A stretch of 47,969 nt of DNA from Lysobacteraceae bacterium. Its GTDB lineage: Bacteria; Pseudomonadota; Gammaproteobacteria; Xanthomonadales; Xanthomonadaceae. The position numbers and the translations under genes are program-made. Positions within the stretch are counted from its first letter, which is position 1. Each line of letters begins with the position of its first letter. The stretch spans positions 1-47,969 of the forward strand of contig JAJTGG010000006.1 of assembly GCA_021299355.1 (NCBI GenBank), read 5' to 3'. Under the pieces are notes generated by a model. The model was not told the DNA's origin and did no database searches. It saw only the letters and a list, made by a program, of their open reading frames with translations. Below, piece after piece: positions 1 through 8,695 of the stretch.

Positions 1-35
1 AGCGCCTGCATGCGGCACGCCTGAAACCCGCACAA

Positions 36-62
36 TAAAAAAGCCACCTGTGCAGGTGGCTG
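36..62 (-). terminator. Rho-independent terminator of tRNA-Val
   Basis: Perfect 9-bp stem (AGCCACCTG paired with CAGGTGGCT) around a 2-nt TG turn. On the minus strand it is followed by six T residues. It lies directly after the 3' CCA of the leftward tRNA-Val. Confidence 0.85.
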
Positions 63-65
63 TTT

Positions 66-140
66 TGGTGGGCGATACAGGGTTCGAACCTGTGACCCCT
101 ACCATGTCAAGGTAGTGCTCTACCGCTGAGCTAATCGCCC
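66..140 (-). tRNA. tRNA-Val (GAC anticodon)
   Basis: Read on the minus strand, this folds as a standard cloverleaf. The acceptor stem is GGGCGAT/ATCGCCC, the D arm contains AGCTCAGCGGTAGAGC, and the anticodon loop TTGACAT carries GAC at 108-106. The T arm contains GGTTCGAACC, and the 3' ACCA is encoded. GAC decodes the valine codons GUC and GUU. The gene has its own promoter and terminator, so it is a single-gene transcription unit. Confidence 0.95.
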
Positions 141-155
141 GAATCCGGGATAGAC

Positions 156-185
156 ATTATACGATAAAGTCCCGCTTTCCGGCAA
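156..185 (-). promoter_or_regulatory. Sigma-70 promoter of tRNA-Val
   Basis: On the minus strand a perfect TATAAT (-10) lies at 161-156. TTGCCG (-35) lies at 185-180, an 18-bp spacer. The predicted start is a few bases upstream of the mature tRNA 5' end, which fits a short tRNA leader. Confidence 0.7.
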
Positions 186-188
186 ATC

Positions 189-2106
189 TCAGCGCAGCAG
201 GGCTTGCTGCTTGAGCTTGGCGATGGTATCCCGGCAGGCCGCGGCCTGCTCGAACTCCAAATTCTGGGCGTGCTTGAACATCTTAGCCTCGAGCTCGTTC
301 AGACGCTTGGCCAGCTGCTGGGCGGTCAGCACCGAGACCCCTGTTTCCGGAGTGGCCGCGGCCTGCTCAGGTTCGCTGCGGGCGCCCTCCATCACATCCA
401 TGATCTCGCGCTTGATTGAGGTCGGCACGATACCGTGCTGGCGGTTGTACTGCTCCTGCTTGGCGCGACGCCGATCGGTTTCGCCGATGGCGGCCTTCAT
501 CGAATCGGTCATGCGATCGGCATACAGGATGGCCTTACCGCGCAGATTGCGGGCGGCCCGGCCGATGGTCTGGATCAGCGACCGGGTCGAGCGCAGGAAG
601 CCTTCCTTGTCGGCATCGAGAATGGCTACCAGCGAGACCTCGGGCATATCCAGACCTTCGCGCAACAGGTTGATGCCGACCAGCACATCGAACACGCCCG
701 TGCTCGGCGAGGTAATCGGTCAGGTTCTCGGCCATGCGTTTGGTGAGCGTGGTAATCAGCACGCGATCGCCGAGTTTGACGCGCTCATGGATCTCGGAAA
801 GCACGTCATCGACCTGCGTGGCCACCGGCCGGATTTCAATCTGCGGATCGACCAGCCCGGTCGGCCGCACCACCAATTCGACCACCTGCCCCTTCGAATG
901 CTCGAGCTCGTAAGGTCCGGGCGTGGCCGACACATACACGCTGCGCGGCGCGCGGCGCTCCCATTCCTCGAACTTCAGCGGCCGGTTGTCGAGCGCCGAA
1001 GGCAGCCGGAAGCCGAAGTTGACCAGGGTTTCCTTGCGCGAACGGTCGCCTTTGTACATGGCGCCCAGCTGCGGCACGGTCACGTGCGATTCATCGACCA
1101 CCAACAATGCATCCGGGGGCAGGTAATCGTAAAGGCACGGCGGCGGTTCGCCGGGCATGTGGCCGGTGAGATGTCGGGAATAGTTTTCGATGCCACTGCA
1201 GAAGCCGACCTCGAGCATCATCTCGATATCGAACTGGGTGCGCTGCGCCAAACGCTGCGCCTCGACCAGCTTGTTCTCGCGGTAGAAGTATTCGAGCCGG
1301 TCTTTCAGCTCGGCCTTGATGGTTTCGACCGCATCCAGGATGGTCCGGCGCGTGGTCACGTAATGCGATTTCGGATACAGGGTATAGCGCGGCAGCTTGC
1401 GGCGCACCTCGCCGGTCAGCGGATCGAACACCGCGATGTTCTCGATGTCGCCGTCGAACAGCTCGACCCGGATCGCCTCGTAATCGCTCTCGGCCGGATG
1501 GATGTCGATGACCTCGCCGCGCACGCGGTAGGTGGCGCGCTTGAGCTCGATATCGTTGCGGGTGTATTGCATCTCGGTCAGACGCCGGATCAGTTCGCGC
1601 TGGTCGATGCGGTCGCCGCGCACCAGATGCAGCACCATGCGGAAATATTCGTTGGGATCGCCCAGGCCGTAGATCGAGGACACCGATGCCACGATGATGG
1701 CATCGCGCCGCTCGAGCAGGGCCTTGGTCGCCGACAGCCGCATCTGCTCGATGTGTTCGTTGATCGAGCTGTCCTTGTCGATGAAGGTGTCGGAAGCCGG
1801 AATATAGGCCTCGGGCTGGTAGTAGTCGTAATAGCTGACGAAGTACTCGACCGCGTTGTCCGGAAAGAAACTCTTGAATTCGCCGTACAGCTGCGCGGCC
1901 AGGGTTTTGTTCGGAGCCAGCACCAGGGTCGGCTTCTGGATGGACTGGATGACGTTGGCGATGGTGAAGGTCTTGCCGGAGCCGGTCACGCCCAGCAGGG
2001 TCTGCGCGGCAATGCCGGATTCGAAGCCGGCAATCAGCTTTTCGATGGCCTGCGGCTGGTCGCCGGCGGGCGAAAACGGGGAAACCAGACGGAAGGGGGT
2101 GTCCAT
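189..2106 (-). pseudogene. uvrB: UvrB excinuclease subunit, disrupted by an internal deletion and frameshift
   Basis: UvrB is the damage-verifying helicase-like subunit of nucleotide excision repair and works with UvrA and UvrC. The N-terminal part reads in one frame from ATG 2106 (start [11 protein letters not shown]), with Walker A GVTGSGKT at residues 39-46 and the [10 protein letters not shown] region. It continues normally to [12 protein letters not shown], ending at base 697. The C-terminal part then resumes in another frame near 695 with [20 protein letters not shown]. It goes on through QTIGRAARN and ends with a normal C-terminal UVR motif, stop at 189. Between EHG and FDVLVG the family has about 26 residues, including the conserved YLHSDIDTVER block; here only 4 nt remain. 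That is a loss of roughly 74 bp, which also shifts the frame. A single-base sequencing error cannot explain it. Both ends are otherwise well conserved, so the lesion is recent or an assembly collapse. An upstream TTG at 2127 is an alternative start. Confidence 0.9.
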
Positions 2107-2220
2107 GCAGACTTTTTTCAGGGCCAATTGGGGATTTTCGCACAGCGCGGCCCCGCTTTCACCTACTTCCGCGCTTTCGGCGTTTATTCAGACTGGAATT
2201 CCCAGCTCCGGAGGATCCCC

Positions 2221-2757
2221 ATGTCCCGTCCTATCCACGGTTTTACCCTGATTGAACTCATCCTCGGTCTGGCCACCGCCGGTATTCTGGCCGGCATAGC
2301 CCTACCGGCTTTTCTTTCAGCGCGCTACGCCGGGGATTCTGCGGCGATGCAGGCCGCCCTGCTGTCCAGTCTGATGCAGTCTTCCCACAAAGCGGCACTA
2401 CACGGCACCCGCACCACCCTGTGCCCGAGCCACGACGGCATCCGCTGCACCCCCAGCTTCGACTGGAGCAAAGGCTGGATCGGGTTCCTGGATAGCAACG
2501 CCAACCGCGAGCGCGAGCCGGATGAAGGGGTCATCCTGCGGCAGACCGAAGTGGAAAACGCCCGCCTGATCAGCAGCAGCGGACGAACCCGGATCGTATT
2601 CCAGGGCAACGGCGGCAATGCCGGCAGTAATGCCACCTTCACCCTGTGCGACCGGCGCGGCGCGGATAAGGCGCAGACCCTGGTGGTCAGCAATACCGGC
2701 AATCTGCGCCGGGGCGTGCCGGATGCCGAACGCACGGCGTTGGCCTGCGTCTTCTGA
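2221..2757 (+). CDS. GspH/FimT-like type IV pilus pseudopilin (orphan)
   Basis: A 178-residue prepilin-like protein. A very short leader (MSRPIHG) precedes the cleavage motif G|FTLIEL, with the conserved Glu at mature position 5 and a single hydrophobic N-terminal helix. The C-terminal half has the loop pattern of FimT/GspH minor pilins (DWSKGWIGFLDSN and FQGNGGNAGSNATFTLCD) and paired cysteines that could form a disulfide. ATG 2221 is chosen because GGAGG lies at 2210-2214 and the start sits just before the pilin leader; the open frame upstream of it is antisense to uvrB. It would be processed by PilD and inserted in the inner membrane as a minor pilin. It is separated from the main minor-pilin cluster by tRNA-Asn and points the other way, so it is a second, separately expressed FimT-type protein. 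Confidence 0.88.
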   Translation: MSRPIHGFTLIELILGLATAGILAGIALPAFLSARYAGDSAAMQAALLSSLMQSSHKAALHGTRTTLCPSHDGIRCTPSFDWSKGWIGFLDSNANREREPDEGVILRQTEVENARLISSSGRTRIVFQGNGGNAGSNATFTLCDRRGADKAQTLVVSNTGNLRRGVPDAERTALACVF

Positions 2758-2775
2758 ACCCGGAGCCCGCGGTTA

Positions 2776-2804
2776 TTGACGCCAAGGGCGGTCTGGGCGA
2801 AAAT
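2776..2804 (+). promoter_or_regulatory. Candidate promoter of tRNA-Asn
   Basis: TTGACG (-35) at 2776-2781 is followed after 17 bp by GAAAAT (-10) at 2799-2804. The predicted start near 2811 is only a few bases before the tRNA. Confidence 0.5.
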
Positions 2805-2813
2805 AGACCCCTT

Positions 2814-2890
2814 GCCCGAATAGCTCAGCCGGTTAGAGCACTTGACTGTTAATCAGGGGGTCGTTGGTTCGAGTCCAACTTCGGGCGCCA
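2814..2890 (+). tRNA. tRNA-Asn (GTT anticodon)
   Basis: 77-nt cloverleaf. The acceptor stem is GCCCGAA/TTCGGGC, the D arm contains AGCTCAGCCGGTTAGAGC, and the anticodon loop CTGTTAA carries GTT at 2848-2850. The T arm contains GGTTCGAGTCC, and the 3' GCCA is encoded. It decodes AAC and AAU. A terminator follows directly. Confidence 0.95.
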
Positions 2891-2900
2891 AACTTAATAA

Positions 2901-2925
2901 AAACCCGCCTTTCGGCGGGGTTTTT
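2901..2925 (+). terminator. Terminator after tRNA-Asn
   Basis: CCCGCC-TTTC-GGCGGG hairpin followed by T5 on the plus strand. An A-run on the 5' side may let it act also on leftward-moving polymerase leaving pilV. Confidence 0.8.
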
Positions 2926-2961
2926 ATGAGCAAAACCAGCCCCGCCAGAGCAGCGTTTGGG

Positions 2962-5283
2962 TTAATTGCAGGGGTCCTGATCCCAGGTCAAACTGACATC
3001 CGCAATGTCATTAACCTCATTCGCATTCTTGGTGAAGGTGCAGATATATTCGGTGGCAGGCACCGCCGCCTCTTCTGTCACTGCAATTTGCAGCACATCA
3101 TCCTGATTGACAATTCCGGTGAACCTTGTGGTTTCCAGCCCGGTGCCATGGCCAAGCACGAGCGAGGTGAATCCGGAATTTACCATCGCCGGACCGAAAT
3201 TACGGCAAATCGGTCGGGCATTTGCAGTGCCGGGGGCAATACTCACTGAAATCGTCTTCGATTCCGTGCTACCTGCTTGTGTCTTGGTGCAGGTAATGTT
3301 TCCGGAAAAACCAGCACGCCGCGCGAGCGTGGTGTCGGGATAATTGTATTTACCAATAGATACCGTCGTTTCCAAACCTACTTTCGAAACGGTGCAGTTA
3401 TAAGGATTGACTGTAGACGGGCTCGGATTGCAATCCGTGAAGGAGTATTGCGTACTGATGACCGGATTGCCCGATGAAGCAATACCAAAGGAATAGCCCG
3501 TAATATTGACTTTAAACGAACCGGATCCACCGGGGTCACTGCCGCCGATCCTAAACAATTGAGAATCCGTCGCTAAAATCTCTTCATTATCAATCGGCAA
3601 CTGCAATACAGCCACCCCCGAATTCGATGCATAAATTGTACTATTCGCAGTCTCTGTTGCTTTAACCGGCCGGCTACCGGGAGTCACCTTGCCACGCACC
3701 GGGGCGCCACTACCACCGCCGGAGAAGTCATTATTGGTTACCGCGATATCCGGCCCGGATACCGGCGTCCAATTACTGAGTTCGGAGAGATTGATGGAGG
3801 TAAACGGGACAAAGGGCAGCACACAGCTTTGCAAGGAGGTTTTGCAATCGGCCTTGATCGTTGTAATTTTATCCACGGCTTCGGGCTCAAGATAGTCAAT
3901 AAAAAGACCCCGGCTATGCAGCCATTTGAAGTCATTGCCGAGCTGGATGGGTATTTCACTGGGGTTATTGATGTCCCAAGCAAACTCGAGAGCAGCAAGC
4001 GCATTGGCATTAAGCAGCATATTGTATCTAGTTGCATTTCCCTCGTTGACGATACGACTGCCGAGATAGTCCAAGACCAAGGATTCATAGTTTGATGCCG
4101 CGGTACTGGTTGGTGCATAGGCAGCCGCAGTACCGTCATTTCGGGCCCGAAGCAGATTAAAATAATCGTTGCTCAGGTCTGTGGCAACGCGGAAAATACC
4201 GTCCACCCGAATCAGGCGGCAGGCCTCGATATAGTCATCATCGGCTCCAGCGACCTGTAGCGCACCATTTACAATCTTATAGTGCACATGCGAGGTTCGG
4301 CGCGGATCGAATTTGGGCCCCGCTTCGCCGGAAGGGTCGTGGTGATCACGGCAGCAGGTGTTGCAATACTGGCTTTGTGGCGGTGCATCCTGAGCCAAGG
4401 TGGCGGCACGTGCTTTAGGATTCGTGTAGGTAGCGACGCGTGGAACGGTATAACGGAATCCGTTCCAGTAGGTCGGGCGATAGCTAACATCCGTACCCGG
4501 ATTGTTTGTCGTACACGTGCAGCCGACCACTACTGTTTCAACGCGGGATTGCGCCTGGGCCACGCCATTGTTCAAACCGGCATAGGTCAATACATCGTAA
4601 CGTGTTTCAACGACGCGTTGATTATTATTGTTTCCGGCCACCTCTGGCCTCGGATTGGTCGCAGCCGTATCCGTTCCGTTTCCAATGGCAATGGGGATGA
4701 CGCCAGGCGTCAAGCTTGGATCACGAATCAACACCCGCGGATAGCGCGGCTCGGAAGAAGCCGTATTGTTCAGCACCACTTTAGCGCCGTCTCCCGGGGA
4801 TACCGCACCAATGGCATCCTCGATGGCGATACTCTGGGAAACGCCACCGGCATCAGTCCAAGACACCCTTACTGCAACGCGTTTGTATTCATTGTTCGCG
4901 CTAAACGCAATGCCACCGACATCGGCAGCCGGTGTCGCGCCGGTCAGCGTGGCGATGGCCGTGAACACACCCGCACTGGGCTGATAACCAAAACGTGTCA
5001 CCGTCCAGGTGCGTGCGTAAGTCACGGCACTTTCAGTGGCTGTGTCATTGCCGGAGGTCAGTGCCTGGTAGCCGGCAAGTTGCTGGAACGAGCGCAGATC
5101 TTCGACTTTGTCCTTGGCCAATTGCAATGCAACCGTCTGCGCCTTGGTTTCCGCTGAAGAACGTATGATGCTGGTCTGCAAGGCAGCCAAGGCCATCAGA
5201 CCGAATCCGAGCACGACTACGGCGATCAGCACCTCGATCATGCTGAAGCCCCGCGACGTCCTGCTCATAATATGGCTATTCAT
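2962..5283 (-). CDS. Very large PilV-like minor pilin (773 aa)
   Basis: The N terminus is a class III prepilin. A short basic leader precedes G|FSMIEVLIAVVVLGFGL, with Glu at mature position 5, then the AALQTSIIRSSAETKAQTVA helix typical of PilV. Family members are usually under 200 residues. This one continues for about 600 more, with no second membrane segment. The extension is rich in Asn, Ser, Thr and Gly and holds many cysteines, including a dense CNTCCRDHHD stretch. Near the C terminus it has beta-sandwich-like segments. This suggests a secreted multidomain adhesin carried on a pilin anchor (inference). ATG 5283 has an SD-like AGGGG overlapping the pilX stop codon; ATG 5268 is an alternative. 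It is the last gene of the fimT-pilW-pilX-pilV operon, in the place where pilY1 often lies. The DNA is AT-richer than its surroundings: bases 3541-3600 hold 26 G+C of 60. Confidence 0.85.
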   Translation of the reverse strand: MNSHIMSRTSRGFSMIEVLIAVVVLGFGLMALAALQTSIIRSSAETKAQTVALQLAKDKVEDLRSFQQLAGYQALTSGNDTATESAVTYARTWTVTRFGYQPSAGVFTAIATLTGATPAADVGGIAFSANNEYKRVAVRVSWTDAGGVSQSIAIEDAIGAVSPGDGAKVVLNNTASSEPRYPRVLIRDPSLTPGVIPIAIGNGTDTAATNPRPEVAGNNNNQRVVETRYDVLTYAGLNNGVAQAQSRVETVVVGCTCTTNNPGTDVSYRPTYWNGFRYTVPRVATYTNPKARAATLAQDAPPQSQYCNTCCRDHHDPSGEAGPKFDPRRTSHVHYKIVNGALQVAGADDDYIEACRLIRVDGIFRVATDLSNDYFNLLRARNDGTAAAYAPTSTAASNYESLVLDYLGSRIVNEGNATRYNMLLNANALAALEFAWDINNPSEIPIQLGNDFKWLHSRGLFIDYLEPEAVDKITTIKADCKTSLQSCVLPFVPFTSINLSELSNWTPVSGPDIAVTNNDFSGGGSGAPVRGKVTPGSRPVKATETANSTIYASNSGVAVLQLPIDNEEILATDSQLFRIGGSDPGGSGSFKVNITGYSFGIASSGNPVISTQYSFTDCNPSPSTVNPYNCTVSKVGLETTVSIGKYNYPDTTLARRAGFSGNITCTKTQAGSTESKTISVSIAPGTANARPICRNFGPAMVNSGFTSLVLGHGTGLETTRFTGIVNQDDVLQIAVTEEAAVPATEYICTFTKNANEVNDIADVSLTWDQDPCN

Positions 5284-5295
5284 GACGGTATCCCC

Positions 5296-7104
5296 CTAAA
5301 ATCCTTCGACGGCATCGAGCCAGCTGCCCGGTACCCGGGCGAATTTGGCGTTGGCAGGCAGTGTATTCGGGTCGGAGTTGATGGCGGTATTGTCGTAGAT
5401 GATGTCGATGGTGCCGGTGATGTCAATATTGCCTTCGACCACCAATGAACCGATGATTTTGGAATTACCCGTCCCCTTGAATTCGGCGGTATTGGTGTTA
5501 CTGCGCACGAATAGCATGCCGAAGAAATCAGTATTATTGACCTTGGCTTCGCCTTCGACCACGACGATGGCCGGATTATTTGGCGAACCGACCTTTGCAG
5601 GAAGGTCGCAGGTTCCCTTGATATAGTAAAGACCGGAGGCGGCAGCACCCAGCGTATTCAACGTGGCGCAGCTGATCACCTGCGCACCCAGTTCTTCTTC
5701 CAGAACATAGGATGCACAGTTGCTGATGCCATTGGCGCCGCAGTTGGTTTTTACGATACCCAATCCTTCATCGACAACGATGCCGGTATTGAAAACCCAT
5801 TCGAATAGCGAATCGTCTGTGGCCACACTCAAATCACTCTTGTTATTGCCATTGCAATCAAGGCCCGGAAAGAAAGTGATATCGGCAAGCGTGCCATGAC
5901 CGCCGTCGATATCGAGGATGTCAATTCCTTCTTTTTTGATGTCTTGGGAATGACCGGACAGGAAGTTATTGGTGGAACTACTGATTGCCGGGCAGGCGCA
6001 GGCATTCATGACGTCGACGCAGGTCGTTTTCAGATCCGATGCCGGGGTGTTTTTCAGATACTCCCCGAGATAGCAGGTCGATACGCTACCGACACCCCCC
6101 GAGCCCCCTGAAGACGCAGCAATCTCTCTGGTACAGACATAACTCCAGGTCCCAACCGGTGCGTCATTTAAGAAATTGCAGTCACTAAATGAAAAGCCTT
6201 GTGCATTTGCAGCATTGATTGCATCCCTTTGATTCGGGAACCCGGAATCGGATATGGTTTCTGTTCGATTAGGCATATTTGTACAGACATTATTGGCAAC
6301 GCCGTCGAAATCAACATCATTGGGTGACCAAATCGATACCGGAATACCATAGCCTGCAGCATTGGCATTGGTCACAATCTGCGCATTACCCAATCCTTTC
6401 ACGAACCCAGAGCCGATGATCGGCACAGAGGAGGACTGGCTGGCCTCGGTATAAGATGCCCAGGTTTCCTTGATGACGGCGGTACTGCCTTCATTGGTAA
6501 GGGTGGCCTGGGAGATGAAGGTAATGGCAATGCGGTTGCCTTTGGCCGGATTCTGGGCGCAGGCTGGAGTTTGCAAGGAGGAATCGATGCGACAGAGCAC
6601 GGCCTGCACATTGACCACTGACGGGAAAGCCGAGACGCCACCGACATTGCCGACAGCGCCATATGGCAACAGCGTTGCCGCCAGACTTGCGCCGGTGCCG
6701 TCGGTGGTAAAAAACCAGAGCTCGTTTCGGCGCGTGATGTCCGGCTCGGAACGACATGGATGCGGTCCGCCGCCGATGGTGGCGCTGTTACTTACGCCGT
6801 TGCAACTGACCCAGCCATGACCGCCGGCAACAGTATCCAGCCAACCGCCTTGCGCATTACTAATAACCAGAGCCCGGTTGGCTTTGATGTATTCACCGGA
6901 CATATTAATTCCGGTTTCCGCCGCCTGCTCGGCGATGCGTGCGCGGTTTTCATTGAGTGCAGTACGCTGCTCGAAAAAACCAATACTGGTCGAGAATAGA
7001 ACCACGATGCTGAGAATCAGCAGCAGCATCATGGTGATGGCCAGCGTTGAAATGCCACGCTGGCGACCCGGTCCGGCAAAGGCATTCATCATGTGTATTG
7101 TCAT
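5296..7104 (-). CDS. PilX-like minor pilin with a long C-terminal extension (602 aa)
   Basis: The N terminus has a basic leader ending QRG, then a hydrophobic helix (ISTLAITMMLLLILSIVVLF) and the RTALNENRARIAEQAAETG region. This is the PilX pattern, in which the position-5 Glu of ordinary pilins is lacking. PilX proteins are usually near 200 residues; this one is three times that. The last 120 residues alternate short hydrophobic strands with N, T and G turns (AIVVVEGEAKVNNTDF, GSLVVEGNIDITG), which suggests a beta-helix-like surface. The middle contains several Cys pairs. A purine-rich SD precedes ATG 7104. It lies between pilW and pilV in a leftward operon with 12-15 nt gaps. In the minor-pilin complex PilX helps prime pilus assembly with PilV, PilW and FimT/FimU; the extension's role is unknown. 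Confidence 0.85.
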   Translation of the reverse strand: MTIHMMNAFAGPGRQRGISTLAITMMLLLILSIVVLFSTSIGFFEQRTALNENRARIAEQAAETGINMSGEYIKANRALVISNAQGGWLDTVAGGHGWVSCNGVSNSATIGGGPHPCRSEPDITRRNELWFFTTDGTGASLAATLLPYGAVGNVGGVSAFPSVVNVQAVLCRIDSSLQTPACAQNPAKGNRIAITFISQATLTNEGSTAVIKETWASYTEASQSSSVPIIGSGFVKGLGNAQIVTNANAAGYGIPVSIWSPNDVDFDGVANNVCTNMPNRTETISDSGFPNQRDAINAANAQGFSFSDCNFLNDAPVGTWSYVCTREIAASSGGSGGVGSVSTCYLGEYLKNTPASDLKTTCVDVMNACACPAISSSTNNFLSGHSQDIKKEGIDILDIDGGHGTLADITFFPGLDCNGNNKSDLSVATDDSLFEWVFNTGIVVDEGLGIVKTNCGANGISNCASYVLEEELGAQVISCATLNTLGAAASGLYYIKGTCDLPAKVGSPNNPAIVVVEGEAKVNNTDFFGMLFVRSNTNTAEFKGTGNSKIIGSLVVEGNIDITGTIDIIYDNTAINSDPNTLPANAKFARVPGSWLDAVEGF

Positions 7105-7119
7105 TGGTGTCCCCTTCCC

Positions 7120-7917
7120 TTAGGTTCCAGTCGGTGGCAAAGCGCAGTTCGCGGAGGCTTCCAGACAGTCGGCACGCACTCTTATACTGCTGCTGATGCC
7201 GCGGGTGACTGTGCCGTCGGCTGACTGACGAAGCTGGCCCTGCAAACCGACGCCGATCTGACGGATGGTCATGGGAGTGGAGGTGGCCGTAGCGGCCTGC
7301 ACGATGTAGCCGCTGGTATCTAATGTAAAACTGCTGATATTAATGATCCGTGGATCGGTCAATGCGCACCACCCTGAAGCGGTATTGCACGTTGTCGGAT
7401 AATTGCTATAGCTCGGCGCGCCGCCGGCACAGGCTGGCGTGAGACCGGGGGCGCTTTCGCCGATTTCAAGCACGCCGACGGTCTGGCCATCGAAGGAATA
7501 GAAGGCAAGGCGCAACGCACGAATTTCACCCTGAGTCCGCTCAACGGTGCCTGGAGTTCCACCGGTACGGTCGTAGGCATAAATGACGCAGCCATCATTT
7601 TTGAGGCCATCGTTATTGACATCATCATCCACAAAAATTCGGGCGAAGGGCGATATCGTCAACGCATTCATAGTCGATGCCGCGGTATAGCGGTTCATGT
7701 TCTCGTCGTAACCGGCACGGCGCAACTCGCGCGAAACGAAGTCCATGGTGTTGCGCAGCTCCTGACTCAAGCGGGTGGACTGTACATATTCGGAGTTGGC
7801 GGTCAGGCTGGACAGGGTAAACGCAAGCACGGCCGAAACAACAATCAGACCGATGGCCAAAGAAATCATCAATTCAACCAGACTGAAGCCCTGTGATTGT
7901 CGTTGATAGGCGGCCAT
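7120..7917 (-). CDS. pilW: PilW-like minor pilin
   Basis: 265 residues from ATG 7917. The leader MAAYQRQSQG precedes FSLVELMISLAIGLIVVSAVLAF, a canonical prepilin helix with Glu at position 5. The downstream RLSQELRNTMDFVSRELRRAGY segment is characteristic of the PilW family, and the length is close to family norms. A GTG at 7962 would extend the frame into fimT. ATG 7917 is preferred because GAGGA lies just upstream, overlapping the fimT stop, which implies translational coupling. PilW is an inner-membrane minor pilin that joins the priming complex for type IV pilus assembly. Confidence 0.9.
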   Translation of the reverse strand: MAAYQRQSQGFSLVELMISLAIGLIVVSAVLAFTLSSLTANSEYVQSTRLSQELRNTMDFVSRELRRAGYDENMNRYTAASTMNALTISPFARIFVDDDVNNDGLKNDGCVIYAYDRTGGTPGTVERTQGEIRALRLAFYSFDGQTVGVLEIGESAPGLTPACAGGAPSYSNYPTTCNTASGWCALTDPRIINISSFTLDTSGYIVQAATATSTPMTIRQIGVGLQGQLRQSADGTVTRGISSSIRVRADCLEASANCALPPTGT

Positions 7918-7924
7918 GGCGTCC

Positions 7925-8533
7925 TCAGTTGCAGCGTCGGTTGGTGTATTGCGGCATATCACTAGCTACATCTGGCTCGCAGACCACGGCGCGCCCGAAC
8001 AGATCGATATTCACTCGCAGGCGGTAGTCGGTGCTGCCGGCAGGACTGGCCAACTCCCAATAACCGGCACTGGTCGGCAGGGCCAGCCCGCCACGTTTAG
8101 GATCGATGACCACCACCCCATTTTTACTTTTTCCGATCCAGTCGCTAGGCGTTCCTGAATATCGAATTCCCTTCCATTCAACCTGATCGACTGGATAGCG
8201 TCCGACATCACAGAAATTGGCGTTACCGGGATTGGTCTCAAAACAATTGCACTGACTATTATCGGCAGCTGTATTGGTGACCGCCGCACCCATACAATAC
8301 TGGGTACTGTTGGTGCTCATCGACACTTTGACCAGAGAATTCCGCTTGAGGGATTCAAAACGGGCATTGGCCCAGAAGCCGATGATTTGATCAGTCGCTC
8401 CACGCAAAGCGCTGCGATGCCGAAATTCATTGAAGGACGGCACGGCTGCCATGAGAATAATCGACAGCAGCGCGATGGTGACTATCAGCTCAATCAGGGT
8501 AAACCCCTGGACGCAAGGCTTTTTTTCGGACAT
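7925..8533 (-). CDS. fimT: FimT/FimU-like minor pilin
   Basis: 202 residues with the leader MSEKKPCVQG followed by FTLIELIVTIALLSIILMAAVPSF (Glu5 present) and the downstream region seen in FimT/GspH proteins (RHRSALRGATDQIIGFWANARFES would be the exposed helix, 24 residues at about 38-61). The C-terminal half has several cysteines (CNCFE, FCDVG) and ends VCEPDVASDMPQYTNRRCN. It is the first gene of the leftward minor-pilin operon, facing away from pilE. FimT-type pilins have been linked to DNA binding during natural transformation in related bacteria; whether this one binds DNA cannot be read from the sequence. Confidence 0.88.
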   Translation of the reverse strand: MSEKKPCVQGFTLIELIVTIALLSIILMAAVPSFNEFRHRSALRGATDQIIGFWANARFESLKRNSLVKVSMSTNSTQYCMGAAVTNTAADNSQCNCFETNPGNANFCDVGRYPVDQVEWKGIRYSGTPSDWIGKSKNGVVVIDPKRGGLALPTSAGYWELASPAGSTDYRLRVNIDLFGRAVVCEPDVASDMPQYTNRRCN

Positions 8534-8660
8534 GCACGATTCCCCGCTCTAGGCACATCCTACTATGCCTGCTGATACCGAGCATGGCAACGGACAGCAC
8601 GATGAACGGCCGGTTTTTCCGATGAGCGACGCCGTCTGTATTGCATTCAGCGCAGGAAGT

Positions 8661-8676
8661 TGGCATGCTTATTGCA
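8661..8676 (+). promoter_or_regulatory. Sigma-54 (-24/-12) promoter of pilE
   Basis: TGGCATGCTTATTGCA matches the RpoN consensus TGGCAYG-N4-TTGCA, with TGGC at 8661-8664 and TGC at 8673-8675 separated by 8 bp. Pilin genes of gammaproteobacteria are commonly driven by RpoN with PilR. The predicted start is about 8687, only about 9 nt before the ATG at 8696 and inside the GGGAG SD (8685-8689). The transcript would therefore be nearly leaderless. Confidence 0.6.
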
Positions 8677-8695
8677 TATCCGGCGGGAGCAGCAC

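Noticed and set aside
211-2220. Long plus-strand open frame running through the uvrB region into the orphan pseudopilin
   Set aside because: It is antisense to conserved uvrB sequence; only the part from ATG 2221, with SD and a pilin leader, is a real gene.
2927-3249. Plus-strand ATG frame beginning just after the tRNA-Asn terminator
   Set aside because: Antisense to the conserved end of pilV, without SD or family similarity.
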